This document shows positions 17,671 to 26,989 of a stretch of DNA of 64,000 nt, piece after piece. The translations under genes were made by a program, and so were the position numbers. The stretch is from Alphaproteobacteria bacterium. Its GTDB lineage: Bacteria > Pseudomonadota > Alphaproteobacteria > Thalassobaculales > Thalassobaculaceae. How positions within the stretch are numbered: position 1 is the stretch's first letter; every line of letters begins with the position of its first letter. The stretch is from the NCBI GenBank assembly GCA_024742275.1, contig JANSYS010000001.1, positions 186,001 to 250,000 of the forward strand, written 5' to 3'. The notes under the pieces were generated by a model. The model made no database searches. It was not told the DNA's origin and worked only from the letters and a program-made list of their open reading frames with translations.

Positions 17671-18270
17671 ATGGAGGACCCGTTCGAGGAATTCGAGGAG
17701 AACGGGACCGATACGGTCTTCCGCGACGTGATCATGCTGGCGCTGATCGGATTCGTCGCGATGGTCATCATGCTGCTACCCCATATCAGCAAGGAGAAGC
17801 GGGAGACCCAGGACACCAACGCTCCCGGCAACGTCATCGTCGAGATGCATTGGCCCTCGGACCTGGAGAACGATGTCGACCTTTGGGTGAAGGCGCCCGG
17901 CGAAGGGCCGGTCGGGTTCTGGAACCAGGGGGGCGAGGTTTTCAATCTGCTGCGCGACGATCTGGGGGCGATCGGCGATGCGACCAAGGAGAACTACGAG
18001 GTCAGCTACAGCCGCGGCATCCCCGCGGGCGAGTACATCGTAAACGTTCATATGTACGGGGCGCCTCCGAAGGATCGCGCGATCCCGGTCAAGGTCGTTG
18101 TCAGCGTAAAAAAGCCGATGGAAGAGACCCGGCAACTGCTGGAGACGACGGTCGAACTGTATCGATACAACCAGGAGGAAACCGCGTTCCGCTTTCGCCT
18201 TTCGGCCGACGGCGATCTGGTCGAGGACAGTGTGAGCACGCTGCGCTATCCGCTGATCACTGGACGCTGA
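17671..18270 (+). CDS. Single-pass protein with ExbD/MotB-like anchor and beta-sandwich-like domain
   Basis: A 199-residue protein beginning nine bases after the ExbB-like gene, with GGTAGGA before the ATG. After a short acidic N-terminus, one helix begins FRDVIMLALIGFVAMV. D19 sits where the proton-carrying Asp sits in ExbD (xDVMLxL) and MotB. Residues ~50-135 read like a YfaP/DUF2135-type calcium-protein beta-sandwich (VIVEMHWPSDLENDVDLWV, IPAGEYIVNVHMYG) rather than a peptidoglycan- or TonB-binding domain. Inferred to be the stator partner of the preceding channel subunit. No known family recognised with certainty. Confidence 0.6.
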   Translation: MEDPFEEFEENGTDTVFRDVIMLALIGFVAMVIMLLPHISKEKRETQDTNAPGNVIVEMHWPSDLENDVDLWVKAPGEGPVGFWNQGGEVFNLLRDDLGAIGDATKENYEVSYSRGIPAGEYIVNVHMYGAPPKDRAIPVKVVVSVKKPMEETRQLLETTVELYRYNQEETAFRFRLSADGDLVEDSVSTLRYPLITGR

Positions 18271-18309
18271 ACGACACAGGAACGGGCGGCCGCGCCTCAG
18301 GAGCAAGAA

Positions 18310-18828
18310 ATGGACAACCTGATCTGGGTTTTCGCCTTCAGCACCGGGGTCGCGGCGGCCCTGGCCAGCCTGGCGATCTGGGCGCCCCGGCTGCCCTGGG
18401 CGCGGATCACCGCGGTCGTCGCCGCCACCGCCCTGATCCCGATCAGCTACATCCAGTTCGTCGAGTTCCTGAGCCGCCCGAAACCGCAATCCATGGAGTG
18501 GATGCAACGCAACGTCGAGGCCGCCGAGGTGCTCGGCGTCAGCTTGGCCGAGGGCGAGGCGATCTACATGTGGCTGAGGCTGAACGGCGAACTGGAGCCG
18601 CGCTATTACAAGTTCCCCTGGAACCTCCGCCTGGCGGAGCAACTCGAGGAGGATATCGATACCGCCATGCAAAAGCAGGGAAAGCTCGTGCTTCGCAACC
18701 CGTTCGAGAACCGGCGGCCCAGCGAGTTTGGCGACCTCAACGTCGAGATCGTTCCGCCGCCACTGCCGCCGACCAAAGCGCCGCCGTCCGTACCCCGGTT
18801 CTACAACCCCCGGGACCGCAAGATCTGA
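18310..18828 (+). CDS. Two-helix membrane protein of the motor-like module
   Basis: A 172-residue protein of unknown function. AGGAG lies upstream of the ATG. Helices are visible at about residues 4-26 and 32-52, followed by a soluble domain of mixed charge and a proline-rich tail (PPPLPPTKAPPSVP). It follows the ExbD-like gene by 39 bases on the same strand and is likely co-transcribed. The soluble part begins with WMQRNVEAAEVLGVSLAEGEA. I recognise no family; it may be an accessory subunit of the proton-channel pair. Confidence 0.6.
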   Translation: MDNLIWVFAFSTGVAAALASLAIWAPRLPWARITAVVAATALIPISYIQFVEFLSRPKPQSMEWMQRNVEAAEVLGVSLAEGEAIYMWLRLNGELEPRYYKFPWNLRLAEQLEEDIDTAMQKQGKLVLRNPFENRRPSEFGDLNVEIVPPPLPPTKAPPSVPRFYNPRDRKI

Positions 18829-18875
18829 CGGGATCGCAGGCGTTGCGGCGCGTCGTCGAAGACACCAAGAATTAT

Positions 18876-18891
18876 AAATTTCTCGAAATTT
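18876..18891. promoter_or_regulatory. AT-rich palindrome upstream of fliG
   Basis: AAATTTC and GAAATTT are perfect inverted arms with a two-base spacer. The site lies about 110 bases before the fliG start in an AT-rich stretch unlike the surrounding DNA. It could be an operator; no matching regulator known to me. Confidence 0.4.
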
Positions 18892-18999
18892 CAACGTATC
18901 TTCGTTACGATTTGCTAATCCGATTCGCATATAGCGACACGGGATGGCCTTCCGCCGATGCGGCGGGAAAGCTGGGCCGCTTCGGCTATGGAGAGCAGG

Positions 19000-20022
19000 A
19001 TGGGAACGCGTACCCGCGAGGACTATCGCAGCATTACCGGACCGGAGAAGGCCGCCATCCTCCTGATGTCGCTCGGCGAGCAGCAGGCCGCCGCTCTGTT
19101 CGGCCAGATGGACGACGAGGAGATCAAGGAAATCTCCCAGGTCATGGCCGGTCTCGGCATGGTCTCGTCGAACATCGTCGAACGTCTCTTCGTGGAATTC
19201 GCCGAACAGGTATCGTCGACCGGATCGCTCGTCGGCTCCATGGATTCCACCCAGCGCCTTCTGGCCAAGGTGCTTGGGGAAGATCGAGTCGAGGACATCA
19301 TGGAGGAGATCCGCGGTCCCGCGGGTCGCACCATGTGGGACAAGCTGGCGAATGTCAGCGAGCAGGTCCTGGCGAACTACCTGAAGAACGAGTATCCGCA
19401 GACCGTCGCCGTCATCCTCGGCAAGATCCAGCAGGGCCACGCGGCCAAGGTGCTGGCCACCCTGCCCGAGAACTTCGCCATGGAAGTGGTGATGCGCATG
19501 CTGCGGATGGAGGCGGTGAACAAGGAGATCGAGAAGGACGTGGAGCGGGTTCTGCGCACCGAGTTCATGTCGAACCTCGCGCGGACCAACCGGCGCGACA
19601 GCCACGAGATGATGGCCGAGATCTTCAACAGCCTCGACCGCGCCACCGAGAGCCGGTTCCTGTCGGCCCTGGAAGAACGCAACAAGGACAGCGCCGAGAA
19701 GATCCGATCGCTGATGTTCACCTTCGAGGATCTGAACCGGCTGGATCCGGCCAGCGTTCAGACGCTGCTGCGCGCGGTCGACAAGGACAAGCTGATGATC
19801 GCCCTCAAAGGCGCGTCGGAGGAGTTGCGCGACCTGTTCTTCTCCAACATGTCGGAGCGCGCGGCCAAGCTGATGCGCGAGGACATGCAGTCGCTCGGCC
19901 CGATCCGCCTCAAGGACGTGGAAGACAGCCAGACCGCCATGGTGCAGTCGGCCAAGGACCTGGCTGACCGGGGCGAGATCGTGCTCGGCGGCTCCAGCGG
20001 CGACGACCAGCTCGTCTACTGA
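19000..20022 (+). CDS. fliG: Flagellar motor switch protein FliG
   Basis: A 340-residue FliG, the rotor protein that converts stator force into rotation and sets direction. N-terminal [21 protein letters not shown], the middle-domain [12 protein letters not shown] (the usual EHPQ motif, altered to EYPQ) and the C-terminal torque helix region [27 protein letters not shown] are all present. Start ATG 19000 has GGAG at 18990; in-frame upstream codons lack one. Unusually no fliF, fliH, fliN or other flagellar gene is beside it. A motor-like channel module lies directly upstream on the same strand. Confidence 0.92.
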   Translation: MGTRTREDYRSITGPEKAAILLMSLGEQQAAALFGQMDDEEIKEISQVMAGLGMVSSNIVERLFVEFAEQVSSTGSLVGSMDSTQRLLAKVLGEDRVEDIMEEIRGPAGRTMWDKLANVSEQVLANYLKNEYPQTVAVILGKIQQGHAAKVLATLPENFAMEVVMRMLRMEAVNKEIEKDVERVLRTEFMSNLARTNRRDSHEMMAEIFNSLDRATESRFLSALEERNKDSAEKIRSLMFTFEDLNRLDPASVQTLLRAVDKDKLMIALKGASEELRDLFFSNMSERAAKLMREDMQSLGPIRLKDVEDSQTAMVQSAKDLADRGEIVLGGSSGDDQLVY

Positions 20023-22046
20023 TCAGGCCGATCCGAACGGGCGGCGTGCAGTGCGGCGCCGACCGGCGGAGGCAAAGTCCCGGCCCGGAATTCGGCCGCC
20101 AGTTCCTCGACTGTGCGGGCTACCGTCGCCACCCCGCGCTCGAATCCCAGCATCCGCTCCACCTGCACCGCCATGCGCGCCGCCACGTCTCGCCTGAACG
20201 AGTCGTCGTCTATCAGCCGGGCCAGCCGGTCGAAATACGCGTCCAGATCCTCGGACAGATCCTCTCGATCCAGAAGCGTGGCCGCGTCCCCGGCGGTCAG
20301 GCTGACGACGGGGCATCCGACCGCCATCGCCATGGCGATGGCGGTGCCGCCTCCCTGACGGTCCGGATTGAGCACGACGTCGCAGCCGCAGAACAAGCCT
20401 GCCAGATCCATCGCGTAGTCCAGCGTGGCGACCCGGTCCGCCACAGGCCGGAGTTCGGGGCCGAGCAGCGCGTCGCGACGCCCGCCGCCCACCAGGATCA
20501 AGTGAACCGTAGGCCGAGCGTCCAGGAAATCCGCCAGGCGTTTCGCGAAGACGCCGCGCAGCTCTTCCTCTAGTCGCGTTCCTGCGATCGCCAGGACCGA
20601 CGACGCGTCCGGCTGGATTTCCTCCCGGCGTTTCGGGGACACGGGGCCCGGTACCCGAACGCCGGTCGCGCCGAAAACGGCCCGCTCCGCCAGGCGGGCC
20701 GGCCATGTCCCCTCCTCGACCCGGTCCCGCAGCGCCGCCTCGTTCCATTCGCTGGCGAAGCGGTCCAACGCGCCGACCGGCGGCCCGCTGCCCGTCGGGA
20801 TCAGCAGCAGCGGCGCCCGTCCGGCCAACAGGCCCTGCACCGGCGAGGCATCGCCATAGGCGATGACCGCATCCGGGCCGAATTCAAGGATCTCCGACGC
20901 TGTCAACGGTGCCTTGAGCGCCTGACCGTCATCGAGCAGGTTGCCCGAAATCCCGATCTCCACACCGTCGAACCGCAGCGTGGGAACGAGCAGTTTGTCG
21001 GCTTGGGCGTTGTAGATGTTGACGATCGCCACCGGCGCCGTGGGCCGAAAGAACGTCGGGCCGCCCGCGAAGATGCGGACTTCATAGCCGTGCATGCCAA
21101 TGAGGGCCGCGGCGAGTTCGAGCACCCGCATCGTGGGGGCGTGAAGGTGGCTGATCAACGGCGATGTCAGGATGGCGATCCGGCCGCTGCGTGCCGCCGG
21201 ATACGTCGCCTGTGCCAACCTCGACCTCTCGGACGTCCGCATCGCAGCCGCGATCCGCTCCAACCAGCGTTCGTGCAAGGCGGTCAGTAGGTCGTAACGG
21301 GACCTGAAGACCGCCATGTTTCCCGTCCCGACCGCCCGATTGACCGTGAACTGCAGGGCGGCAAACGAGCCGGTGGCGACGGCGTCGCTCTCCAGCAAGC
21401 CGTTGATCCGCCGGATCGCATCCTCCGGCCGGTCGCTGAACAGCAGGAGCAGGCTCGCCCAGAACAGCCGTCCGTCCGGTGGCCAGTCATGGCTGCGCAC
21501 GTCCAGCGCCGCGAAGATATTGGCCTTGGCCCTGCCGTCGAGCTGTTCGGCGTTGAACAGCATATCCACGATACGGGCGCGGTAGGCATTGGAGATGCCG
21601 GGATCGGTGACGATCCGCTCGAGCAGAGGGATGAGACCGCCGCTGCTACTGGCAAGCCAAACTTTAACTCGAGCGGCAATCAACTGGCCGGCACGCTCCG
21701 AGAGCGCCCGGATGCGCTGCCCCCGCTCCACCGCGCCGGCGATCTGATGGATCTTGATGGCCCATTCGATGCCATCGGGATCGTCCGGCCACCGCCCGCA
21801 AAAGTCGTCGATGACCTCGCTCGCTTCGTCGAGTCTATCGGACGAGAAAAGCAAGGCGGCCCGAACGAGGTGAAACGGCGGCAAACCCTGCTCTGCCGTA
21901 GGAACCGCAAGATACCGGCGCCACGCGACATCCAGGTCGCCGATATCCAGCGCTTCCCATATGGACCGCAACCGGGCGGCCTGCGGGGTCGGTGGACCGG
22001 GATGGGCTTCAACCAAGGTGTCCGTCCATCTGTCTCTGGCGACCAA
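20016..22046 (-). CDS. TPR-like/GT-B glycosyltransferase family protein
   Basis: A 676-residue soluble protein convergent with fliG (stops overlap by seven bases). Residues 1-~270 look like helical repeats of TPR type (for example [19 protein letters not shown]). The C-terminal half resembles a GT-B glycosyltransferase: [38 protein letters not shown], then a donor-site region with [18 protein letters not shown]. No classic EX7E is obvious. Could glycosylate flagellin or a surface polymer; position beside fliG hints at this but does not show it. Start ATG uncertain. Confidence 0.6.
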   Translation of the reverse strand: MVARDRWTDTLVEAHPGPPTPQAARLRSIWEALDIGDLDVAWRRYLAVPTAEQGLPPFHLVRAALLFSSDRLDEASEVIDDFCGRWPDDPDGIEWAIKIHQIAGAVERGQRIRALSERAGQLIAARVKVWLASSSGGLIPLLERIVTDPGISNAYRARIVDMLFNAEQLDGRAKANIFAALDVRSHDWPPDGRLFWASLLLLFSDRPEDAIRRINGLLESDAVATGSFAALQFTVNRAVGTGNMAVFRSRYDLLTALHERWLERIAAAMRTSERSRLAQATYPAARSGRIAILTSPLISHLHAPTMRVLELAAALIGMHGYEVRIFAGGPTFFRPTAPVAIVNIYNAQADKLLVPTLRFDGVEIGISGNLLDDGQALKAPLTASEILEFGPDAVIAYGDASPVQGLLAGRAPLLLIPTGSGPPVGALDRFASEWNEAALRDRVEEGTWPARLAERAVFGATGVRVPGPVSPKRREEIQPDASSVLAIAGTRLEEELRGVFAKRLADFLDARPTVHLILVGGGRRDALLGPELRPVADRVATLDYAMDLAGLFCGCDVVLNPDRQGGGTAIAMAMAVGCPVVSLTAGDAATLLDREDLSEDLDAYFDRLARLIDDDSFRRDVAARMAVQVERMLGFERGVATVARTVEELAAEFRAGTLPPPVGAALHAARSDRPDQ

Positions 22047-22251
22047 GGGGCGGCCCGGAACTTAGACGGCCCGGAACCGCAGCCAAACGATGCACGATTC
22101 CCAAGCGATGAAAAAGGATAGGGTCCGACCGGCGCGAAATCCACCAGGTTCGCCCGCAAAGCGTACCCACCGGCGAGGGCACGGGCTGCGGCTCGCCATA
22201 GGCCCAACGATCTGGCATAGTTCGCAGCCCGTTCTTCCGACGGAAGCTCCC

Positions 22252-24144
22252 ATGGCAACCGCCTCCCGATCTGCCAAGCGTCTCGACACCCAGGTCGACG
22301 GCGACTACAGCATCGACGTCTCGAAGGTCGATGGGAATGTGCTCGCCCGGATCACGGCCATGGCGTTCCGGCACCGCTGGCGCATGACCATTGCCGTGGT
22401 CACGACCGTACTCGGCGGGCTGTTTCAGCTCATGGTTCCGCAGTTTCTCGGGCAGGCCGTCGACCAGGCGCAGGGTTTGCTGCGCGATGCCGCCGCCGGC
22501 GTTTCGGGCCAGGACGCGGCCGAATCCGCGCTGCTGACCACCGCCCTGCTGCTGCTCGGCGCGGCGGTCCTGCGCGGGGTCTTCACGATGCTGCACAACT
22601 ATCAGGGCGAGGCCGTGGGCCAGCTCATCGGCTACCGGCTGAGGCTGGACTACTACCGCCAGCTTCAGCGCCTGAGCCTCTCCTGGCATGACCGGGTTCA
22701 CACCGGCGACCTCATGACCCGCGGCATTCTCGACATCGAAGGCGTGCGGCTCTGGGTGGATACCGGCATCCTGCGCAGCATTCTGCTGACCGTCCTGATC
22801 GGCGGCGGCGCGATCGTCCTGTTCCGCAACGACCCGGTTCTCGCCTGCGTGGCGCTCAGCTTCGTGCCGATCGTCGGTGTTCGGGCCTCGGTCGCCCGCC
22901 TCAAGCTGCGGGACACCTGGATCGCGCTGCAGGACAAGATGTCGGAACTGACGAACGTCATGGAGGAAAACCTTGGCGGAATCCGCGTCGTGCGCGCCTT
23001 CGCCGCCCTGGCCTTCGAACTGACGCGCTACGATAAGATCTCTTCCGAAGGCCTCGCCATCGCGAGCCGGCGGGTGAGGCTGTTCGTCCTGTCCACGACG
23101 CAGATGACCTTCGTCTACTTCCTGGCGATGGGGCTCACGCTGTGGGTCGGCGGGACCAAGGTGGCTGCCGGCGATATCACCCTCGGCCAGCTCACCGAGG
23201 CCCTGGCCTTCATGCTGATCCTGCAGATGCCCGTGCGTCAGATCGGCTGGATGATCAATTCCATCGCCCGCGCCTCGACCTGCGGAGGCCGTCTGTTCAA
23301 CGTGATCGATCTCGAACCCTCGATCGCCGATCGGCCGGACGCGAAGGATATCGATCTAACCGGAGGCGTGGTCCGCTTCGAGAATGTCGACTTCAGCTAT
23401 CCGACCTGGGCGATGGACGAGCGAACCCTCACCGGAATCGATTTGGAGGCGCGGCCCGGCAAGATGATCGGCATTGTCGGCCCTCCGGGCTCCGGCAAGA
23501 CCACCATCGCCCAACTCCTCGGGCGCTACTACGACGTCACCGGCGGGCGGATCACGGTCGACGGGCAGGACATTCGCGGCGTCACCCTGGCCTCGCTGAG
23601 GACCGCCGTTGCCATCGTGCAGCAGGAGCCGTTCCTGTTCACCGCGAGCATCGACCACAACGTCGCCTACGGCGATCCCTGGGCCGGTCGCTCCAGCATC
23701 GAACGCTCGGCGCAAACGGCCCAGCTCCACAACTACATCAAGGCGCTGCCGAACGACTACGGAACCCTGGTCGGCGAGCGGGGCGTGTCGCTGTCCGGCG
23801 GTCAGCGCCAGCGGCTCTCGATCGCCCGCGCCATTTTGCCGGACGCCCGGGTATTGGTTCTAGACGACAGTACGGCCGCCATCGACGCCGCAACCGAACG
23901 GCGGATCCGGGAATCGCTGAAGGAATACACCCAAGAGCGCGCGGTGATCGTCATTGCCCATCGCCTGTCGTCGCTCATGCATGCGGACGAGATCGTCTTC
24001 CTTGAGGCGGGACGGATCGTCGAACGCGGCAGCCACGACGACCTGATGGCGCTCGGCGGACGCTACGCCAAACTCTACGAGTTGCAGGCAAGCACCGGAG
24101 CCGAACCGGCCACGCCCAGGTCGGGACCGGAGGATGGGCGATGA
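22252..24144 (+). CDS. ABC exporter half-transporter A (degenerate ATP site)
   Basis: A 630-residue half-exporter: six-helix membrane domain (about 45-330) then an ATPase domain. Walker A is GPPGSGKTT, signature LSGGQRQRLSIARA, Walker B VLVLDDSTAAID. The residue after the Walker B Asp is Asp instead of the catalytic Glu, marking a non-hydrolysing site. The ATG at 22252 was chosen as the start of a normal N-terminus; the frame is open upstream without family similarity. The stop overlaps the partner's start (ATGA). Likely exports a lipid, peptide or drug-like compound; substrate unknown. Confidence 0.88.
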   Translation: MATASRSAKRLDTQVDGDYSIDVSKVDGNVLARITAMAFRHRWRMTIAVVTTVLGGLFQLMVPQFLGQAVDQAQGLLRDAAAGVSGQDAAESALLTTALLLLGAAVLRGVFTMLHNYQGEAVGQLIGYRLRLDYYRQLQRLSLSWHDRVHTGDLMTRGILDIEGVRLWVDTGILRSILLTVLIGGGAIVLFRNDPVLACVALSFVPIVGVRASVARLKLRDTWIALQDKMSELTNVMEENLGGIRVVRAFAALAFELTRYDKISSEGLAIASRRVRLFVLSTTQMTFVYFLAMGLTLWVGGTKVAAGDITLGQLTEALAFMLILQMPVRQIGWMINSIARASTCGGRLFNVIDLEPSIADRPDAKDIDLTGGVVRFENVDFSYPTWAMDERTLTGIDLEARPGKMIGIVGPPGSGKTTIAQLLGRYYDVTGGRITVDGQDIRGVTLASLRTAVAIVQQEPFLFTASIDHNVAYGDPWAGRSSIERSAQTAQLHNYIKALPNDYGTLVGERGVSLSGGQRQRLSIARAILPDARVLVLDDSTAAIDAATERRIRESLKEYTQERAVIVIAHRLSSLMHADEIVFLEAGRIVERGSHDDLMALGGRYAKLYELQASTGAEPATPRSGPEDGR

Positions 24145-26051
24145 CGACGGCGCACAACCAGCGGGATGCGGCACGCGGCAGCCGCTCCGCACAGGACAGG
24201 CCGCCACTGGCTGTCGTCGGATCGCAGATCAGCCAGGACGAGGAACTGTTCGGCCGCGCCTTCGATCCATGGGTCATCAAGCGTTTCATGACCTATCTGG
24301 CTCCCTACAGGCGCCAGCTTCTCATCGGTCTGGGCTGCGTCCTGGCCTTCACCCTCACTCAGCTCACGCTCCCTCTGCTGGTGCGCGCGGCGATCGACCA
24401 TGCGCTGGCCGACGGCGCGAGCGACCTGTCCCTGCTGCAGATCTTCGTCGGCGCCTTTTTCGGCGTGGTCGTTCTCAACTACGCGGCAAATCATTTCATG
24501 GAGACGCTGATCGGCCGGACGGCGCAGCGTCTGCTGTTCGACCTGCGGCGCGCCATGTACGCCCATCTGCAAGTCGTCTCCCTCTCGTTCATGGATCGGA
24601 CAGAGGTCGGCCGGCTGATGTCGCGCCTCCAGGGAGACGTCTACGCGCTGCAGGAGTTCCTTGAATCCTCGATCTTCGCCATCGGGGACCTGGTCTTGCT
24701 GGTCGGCATTGTCGTCGTGCTGCTGAGCCTGGACCCGGCGCTGGGCGGGTTGACCCTCTCCGTGTTGCCGCTGCTCTTCCTGGTGCGGATCGTCTGGCTG
24801 CCGCTGGCGCGCAAGGCCTTCATGCGGGCCCGCGAGGCCAGTTCGACGACGAACGCGGCGCTCGCAGAGAACGTTCACGGTATCCGCGCAATCCAGGAGC
24901 TTCGCCGCGAGTCCGTTAATTTCGATCTGTTCGAGGAGAAGGCGCGGGAGAACCTCAACGCCCATCTGGCCGCCTCCCGCTACACCAATGTCATGGTGCC
25001 GATCGTCGACACCCTCACCGGCTCGGCCATGGCCATCGTTATTCTTGTCGGCGGGTCCATGGTTCTGGACAGCGCGCTCGATGTCGGTGTGATGGTCGCC
25101 TTCCTGTTCTACGTTCAGCGGTTCTTCGATCCGATCCGCTCGCTGACCCTACAATACAGCATCATGCAGCGGGCCATGGCGGCTGGACAGCGGATCTTCG
25201 AGGTGATGGACGTCGAGGTCGAGGTGCAGGATGCGCCGGACGCCGAGGACCCGAAGGAGATCGACGGCGCGATCGAGTTCCGCGACGTGACCTTCGGCTA
25301 CGAGACCGGAAACCCGATCCTGCGCAACATCACCTTCAAAGTGAACCCGGGAGAGACCGTTGCGCTGGTCGGGCCGACGGGATCCGGCAAAACCAGCACG
25401 ACCGCTCTCGTCCACCGGTTTTACGACGTCTGGGACGGACAAGTGCTGGTCGGCGGTCGGGACGTGCGCTCCGTCACGCAGGACAGTCTCGGTCGCCACA
25501 TCGCCATGGTCCTGCAGGAGCCGTTCCTCTTCTCATCGACGATCGAGGAGAACATCCGCTACGCCAGGACCGGCGCCACCCGCGCCCAGGTCGAGGAGGC
25601 CGCGATCGCGGTCGGCGCGCACGACTTCATCCAACGCCTCGAACACGGCTACGACACCATGCTCGATCAGCGCGGGGCCAATCTGTCCCTTGGCCAGCGC
25701 CAACTGATTAGCTTCGCCCGCGCCCTTCTGGCCGACGCCAAGATCCTGGTGCTGGACGAGGCGACGGCCAGCATCGACAGCTATACGGAACTGGAGATCC
25801 AGCGGGCGCTGGCCCGGCTGCTCAAGGACCGCACGGCCATGGTGATCGCGCACCGACTGGCGACCATCCGAGGCGCCGATCGGATCATCGTTCTGGAAGG
25901 CGGCGAGATCGTCGAGCAGGGCAGCCATGCCGAACTGATGGCGTCGGGCGGCCTGTATGCCCGGCTCTACCGGATGAACTACGCCTCCTTCGACGACATA
26001 CCGGCGGACGAGGTGGCCAAGGCCATCGCCAGCGGCGAGCGCGAGACCTGA
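24141..26051 (+). CDS. ABC exporter half-transporter B (catalytic ATP site)
   Basis: A 636-residue half-exporter pairing with the preceding gene. Membrane domain about residues 45-345. The ATPase domain has Walker A GPTGSGKTS, signature LSLGQRQLISFARA and a canonical Walker B with catalytic Glu (ILVLDEATASID). Its altered signature (LSLGQ) faces the partner's degenerate Walker B, so one composite site is degenerate on both sides while the other is intact. That is the pattern of asymmetric heterodimers such as TM287/288 and BmrCD. Translationally coupled by a four-base overlap. Confidence 0.9.
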   Translation: MTTAHNQRDAARGSRSAQDRPPLAVVGSQISQDEELFGRAFDPWVIKRFMTYLAPYRRQLLIGLGCVLAFTLTQLTLPLLVRAAIDHALADGASDLSLLQIFVGAFFGVVVLNYAANHFMETLIGRTAQRLLFDLRRAMYAHLQVVSLSFMDRTEVGRLMSRLQGDVYALQEFLESSIFAIGDLVLLVGIVVVLLSLDPALGGLTLSVLPLLFLVRIVWLPLARKAFMRAREASSTTNAALAENVHGIRAIQELRRESVNFDLFEEKARENLNAHLAASRYTNVMVPIVDTLTGSAMAIVILVGGSMVLDSALDVGVMVAFLFYVQRFFDPIRSLTLQYSIMQRAMAAGQRIFEVMDVEVEVQDAPDAEDPKEIDGAIEFRDVTFGYETGNPILRNITFKVNPGETVALVGPTGSGKTSTTALVHRFYDVWDGQVLVGGRDVRSVTQDSLGRHIAMVLQEPFLFSSTIEENIRYARTGATRAQVEEAAIAVGAHDFIQRLEHGYDTMLDQRGANLSLGQRQLISFARALLADAKILVLDEATASIDSYTELEIQRALARLLKDRTAMVIAHRLATIRGADRIIVLEGGEIVEQGSHAELMASGGLYARLYRMNYASFDDIPADEVAKAIASGERET

Positions 26052-26121
26052 TCGCCCCTGGCCCCCGCATCGGCCCGCCGCTAGGCTCCTTCTCAAAGAA
26101 ATCGACAGGGTGGAGACGACC

Positions 26122-26985
26122 ATGAAGTGGAATGATCGGCGCGAGAAGTTCCGTTCTGTGCTGAACGGCGGGGCCTGCGTCTATCCGGGGTCGGTCTTCG
26201 ATCCGATCTCCGCCCGTATCGCCGAAGAGGTCGGCTTCGAGATCGGCATGTTCGCCGGGTCCGTCGCGTCCATGACCGTGCTGGGGGCGCCGGACCTGAT
26301 CGTTCTTACCCTCAGCGAGTTCGCCGATCAGGCCGGACGCATCTGCCGGGCCTCCTCCCTCCCCCTGATGGTCGACGCGGATCACGGCTACGGTAACGCG
26401 CTGAACGTGCAGCGTACCGTCGAGGAGCTGGAGATCGCGGGCATCTCCGGCATGAGCATCGAGGACACGGTCCTGCCCTACGTTCACGGCTCCGGCGGGA
26501 AGACCTCTCTGCTCTCCGTCGAGGAAGGCGTGGGCAAGATGAAAGCGGCGCTCTCGGGTCGGGTCGACAATTCGCTCTCCATCTTCGGACGCACCAGCGC
26601 GCTTGCGGTCACCGGCCTCCACGACTGCATCGAGCGGGTGAAAGCCTACGACGCGGCCGGAGTCGACGCGATCTTCCTGGTCGGCGGTACCGAGAAGTCG
26701 GACCTCGAGGCCGTGGCAGCGGAGACAGACCTGCCAATCATGTTGGGCGGCCTGCCGGAGAGCCTGCGCGACGCCGACTGGCTCGCCTCCCTCGGCGTTC
26801 GCATCTGCCTGACCGGCCACCAGCCGTTTGCTGCCTCCGTCCAGGCGACCTACAACACGCTCAAAGCCCTTCGGGACGGCACGGCACCGAAGGACTTGCA
26901 GGGTGTGGCCTCCGGCGACCTGATGAAGCGGGTCACCCGCGACGCCGACTACGCGCGATGGACGACGGAATTCCTGGAAGGGTGA
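26122..26985 (+). CDS. Oxaloacetate decarboxylase-like (isocitrate lyase/PEP mutase superfamily)
   Basis: A 287-residue phosphoenolpyruvate-mutase/isocitrate-lyase superfamily enzyme, very like Pseudomonas PA4872-type oxaloacetate decarboxylase. Matching strings are SVFDPISARIAEEVGFE, ADHGYGNALNVQRTVEELE, SIEDTVLP and EEGVGKMKAAL. The metal-binding acids lie in DADHGYGN and SIEDT. It would convert oxaloacetate to pyruvate and CO2 with Mg. The ATG at 26122 follows GGTGGAG by seven bases; the GTG four codons earlier lacks this. The next gene starts four bases after the stop. Confidence 0.85.
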   Translation: MKWNDRREKFRSVLNGGACVYPGSVFDPISARIAEEVGFEIGMFAGSVASMTVLGAPDLIVLTLSEFADQAGRICRASSLPLMVDADHGYGNALNVQRTVEELEIAGISGMSIEDTVLPYVHGSGGKTSLLSVEEGVGKMKAALSGRVDNSLSIFGRTSALAVTGLHDCIERVKAYDAAGVDAIFLVGGTEKSDLEAVAAETDLPIMLGGLPESLRDADWLASLGVRICLTGHQPFAASVQATYNTLKALRDGTAPKDLQGVASGDLMKRVTRDADYARWTTEFLEG

Positions 26986-26989
26986 GAGC

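Noticed and set aside
17056-18828. Zorya-type anti-phage defence system
   Set aside because: Zorya also needs its nuclease/helicase partners (ZorC/D or ZorE). None lies nearby and the second protein lacks the MotB/OmpA-like peptidoglycan-binding domain.
17056-18828. Ordinary TonB-ExbB-ExbD or Tol-Pal system
   Set aside because: No tonB, tolA, tolB or pal gene is adjacent, and the second protein's periplasmic part does not resemble ExbD or TolR.
17776-19605. Very long open frames on the opposite strand and in other frames across the motor-like module and fliG
   Set aside because: They are by-products of GC-rich codon use over recognisable genes. They have no domain pattern and lie entirely over FliG and its neighbours.
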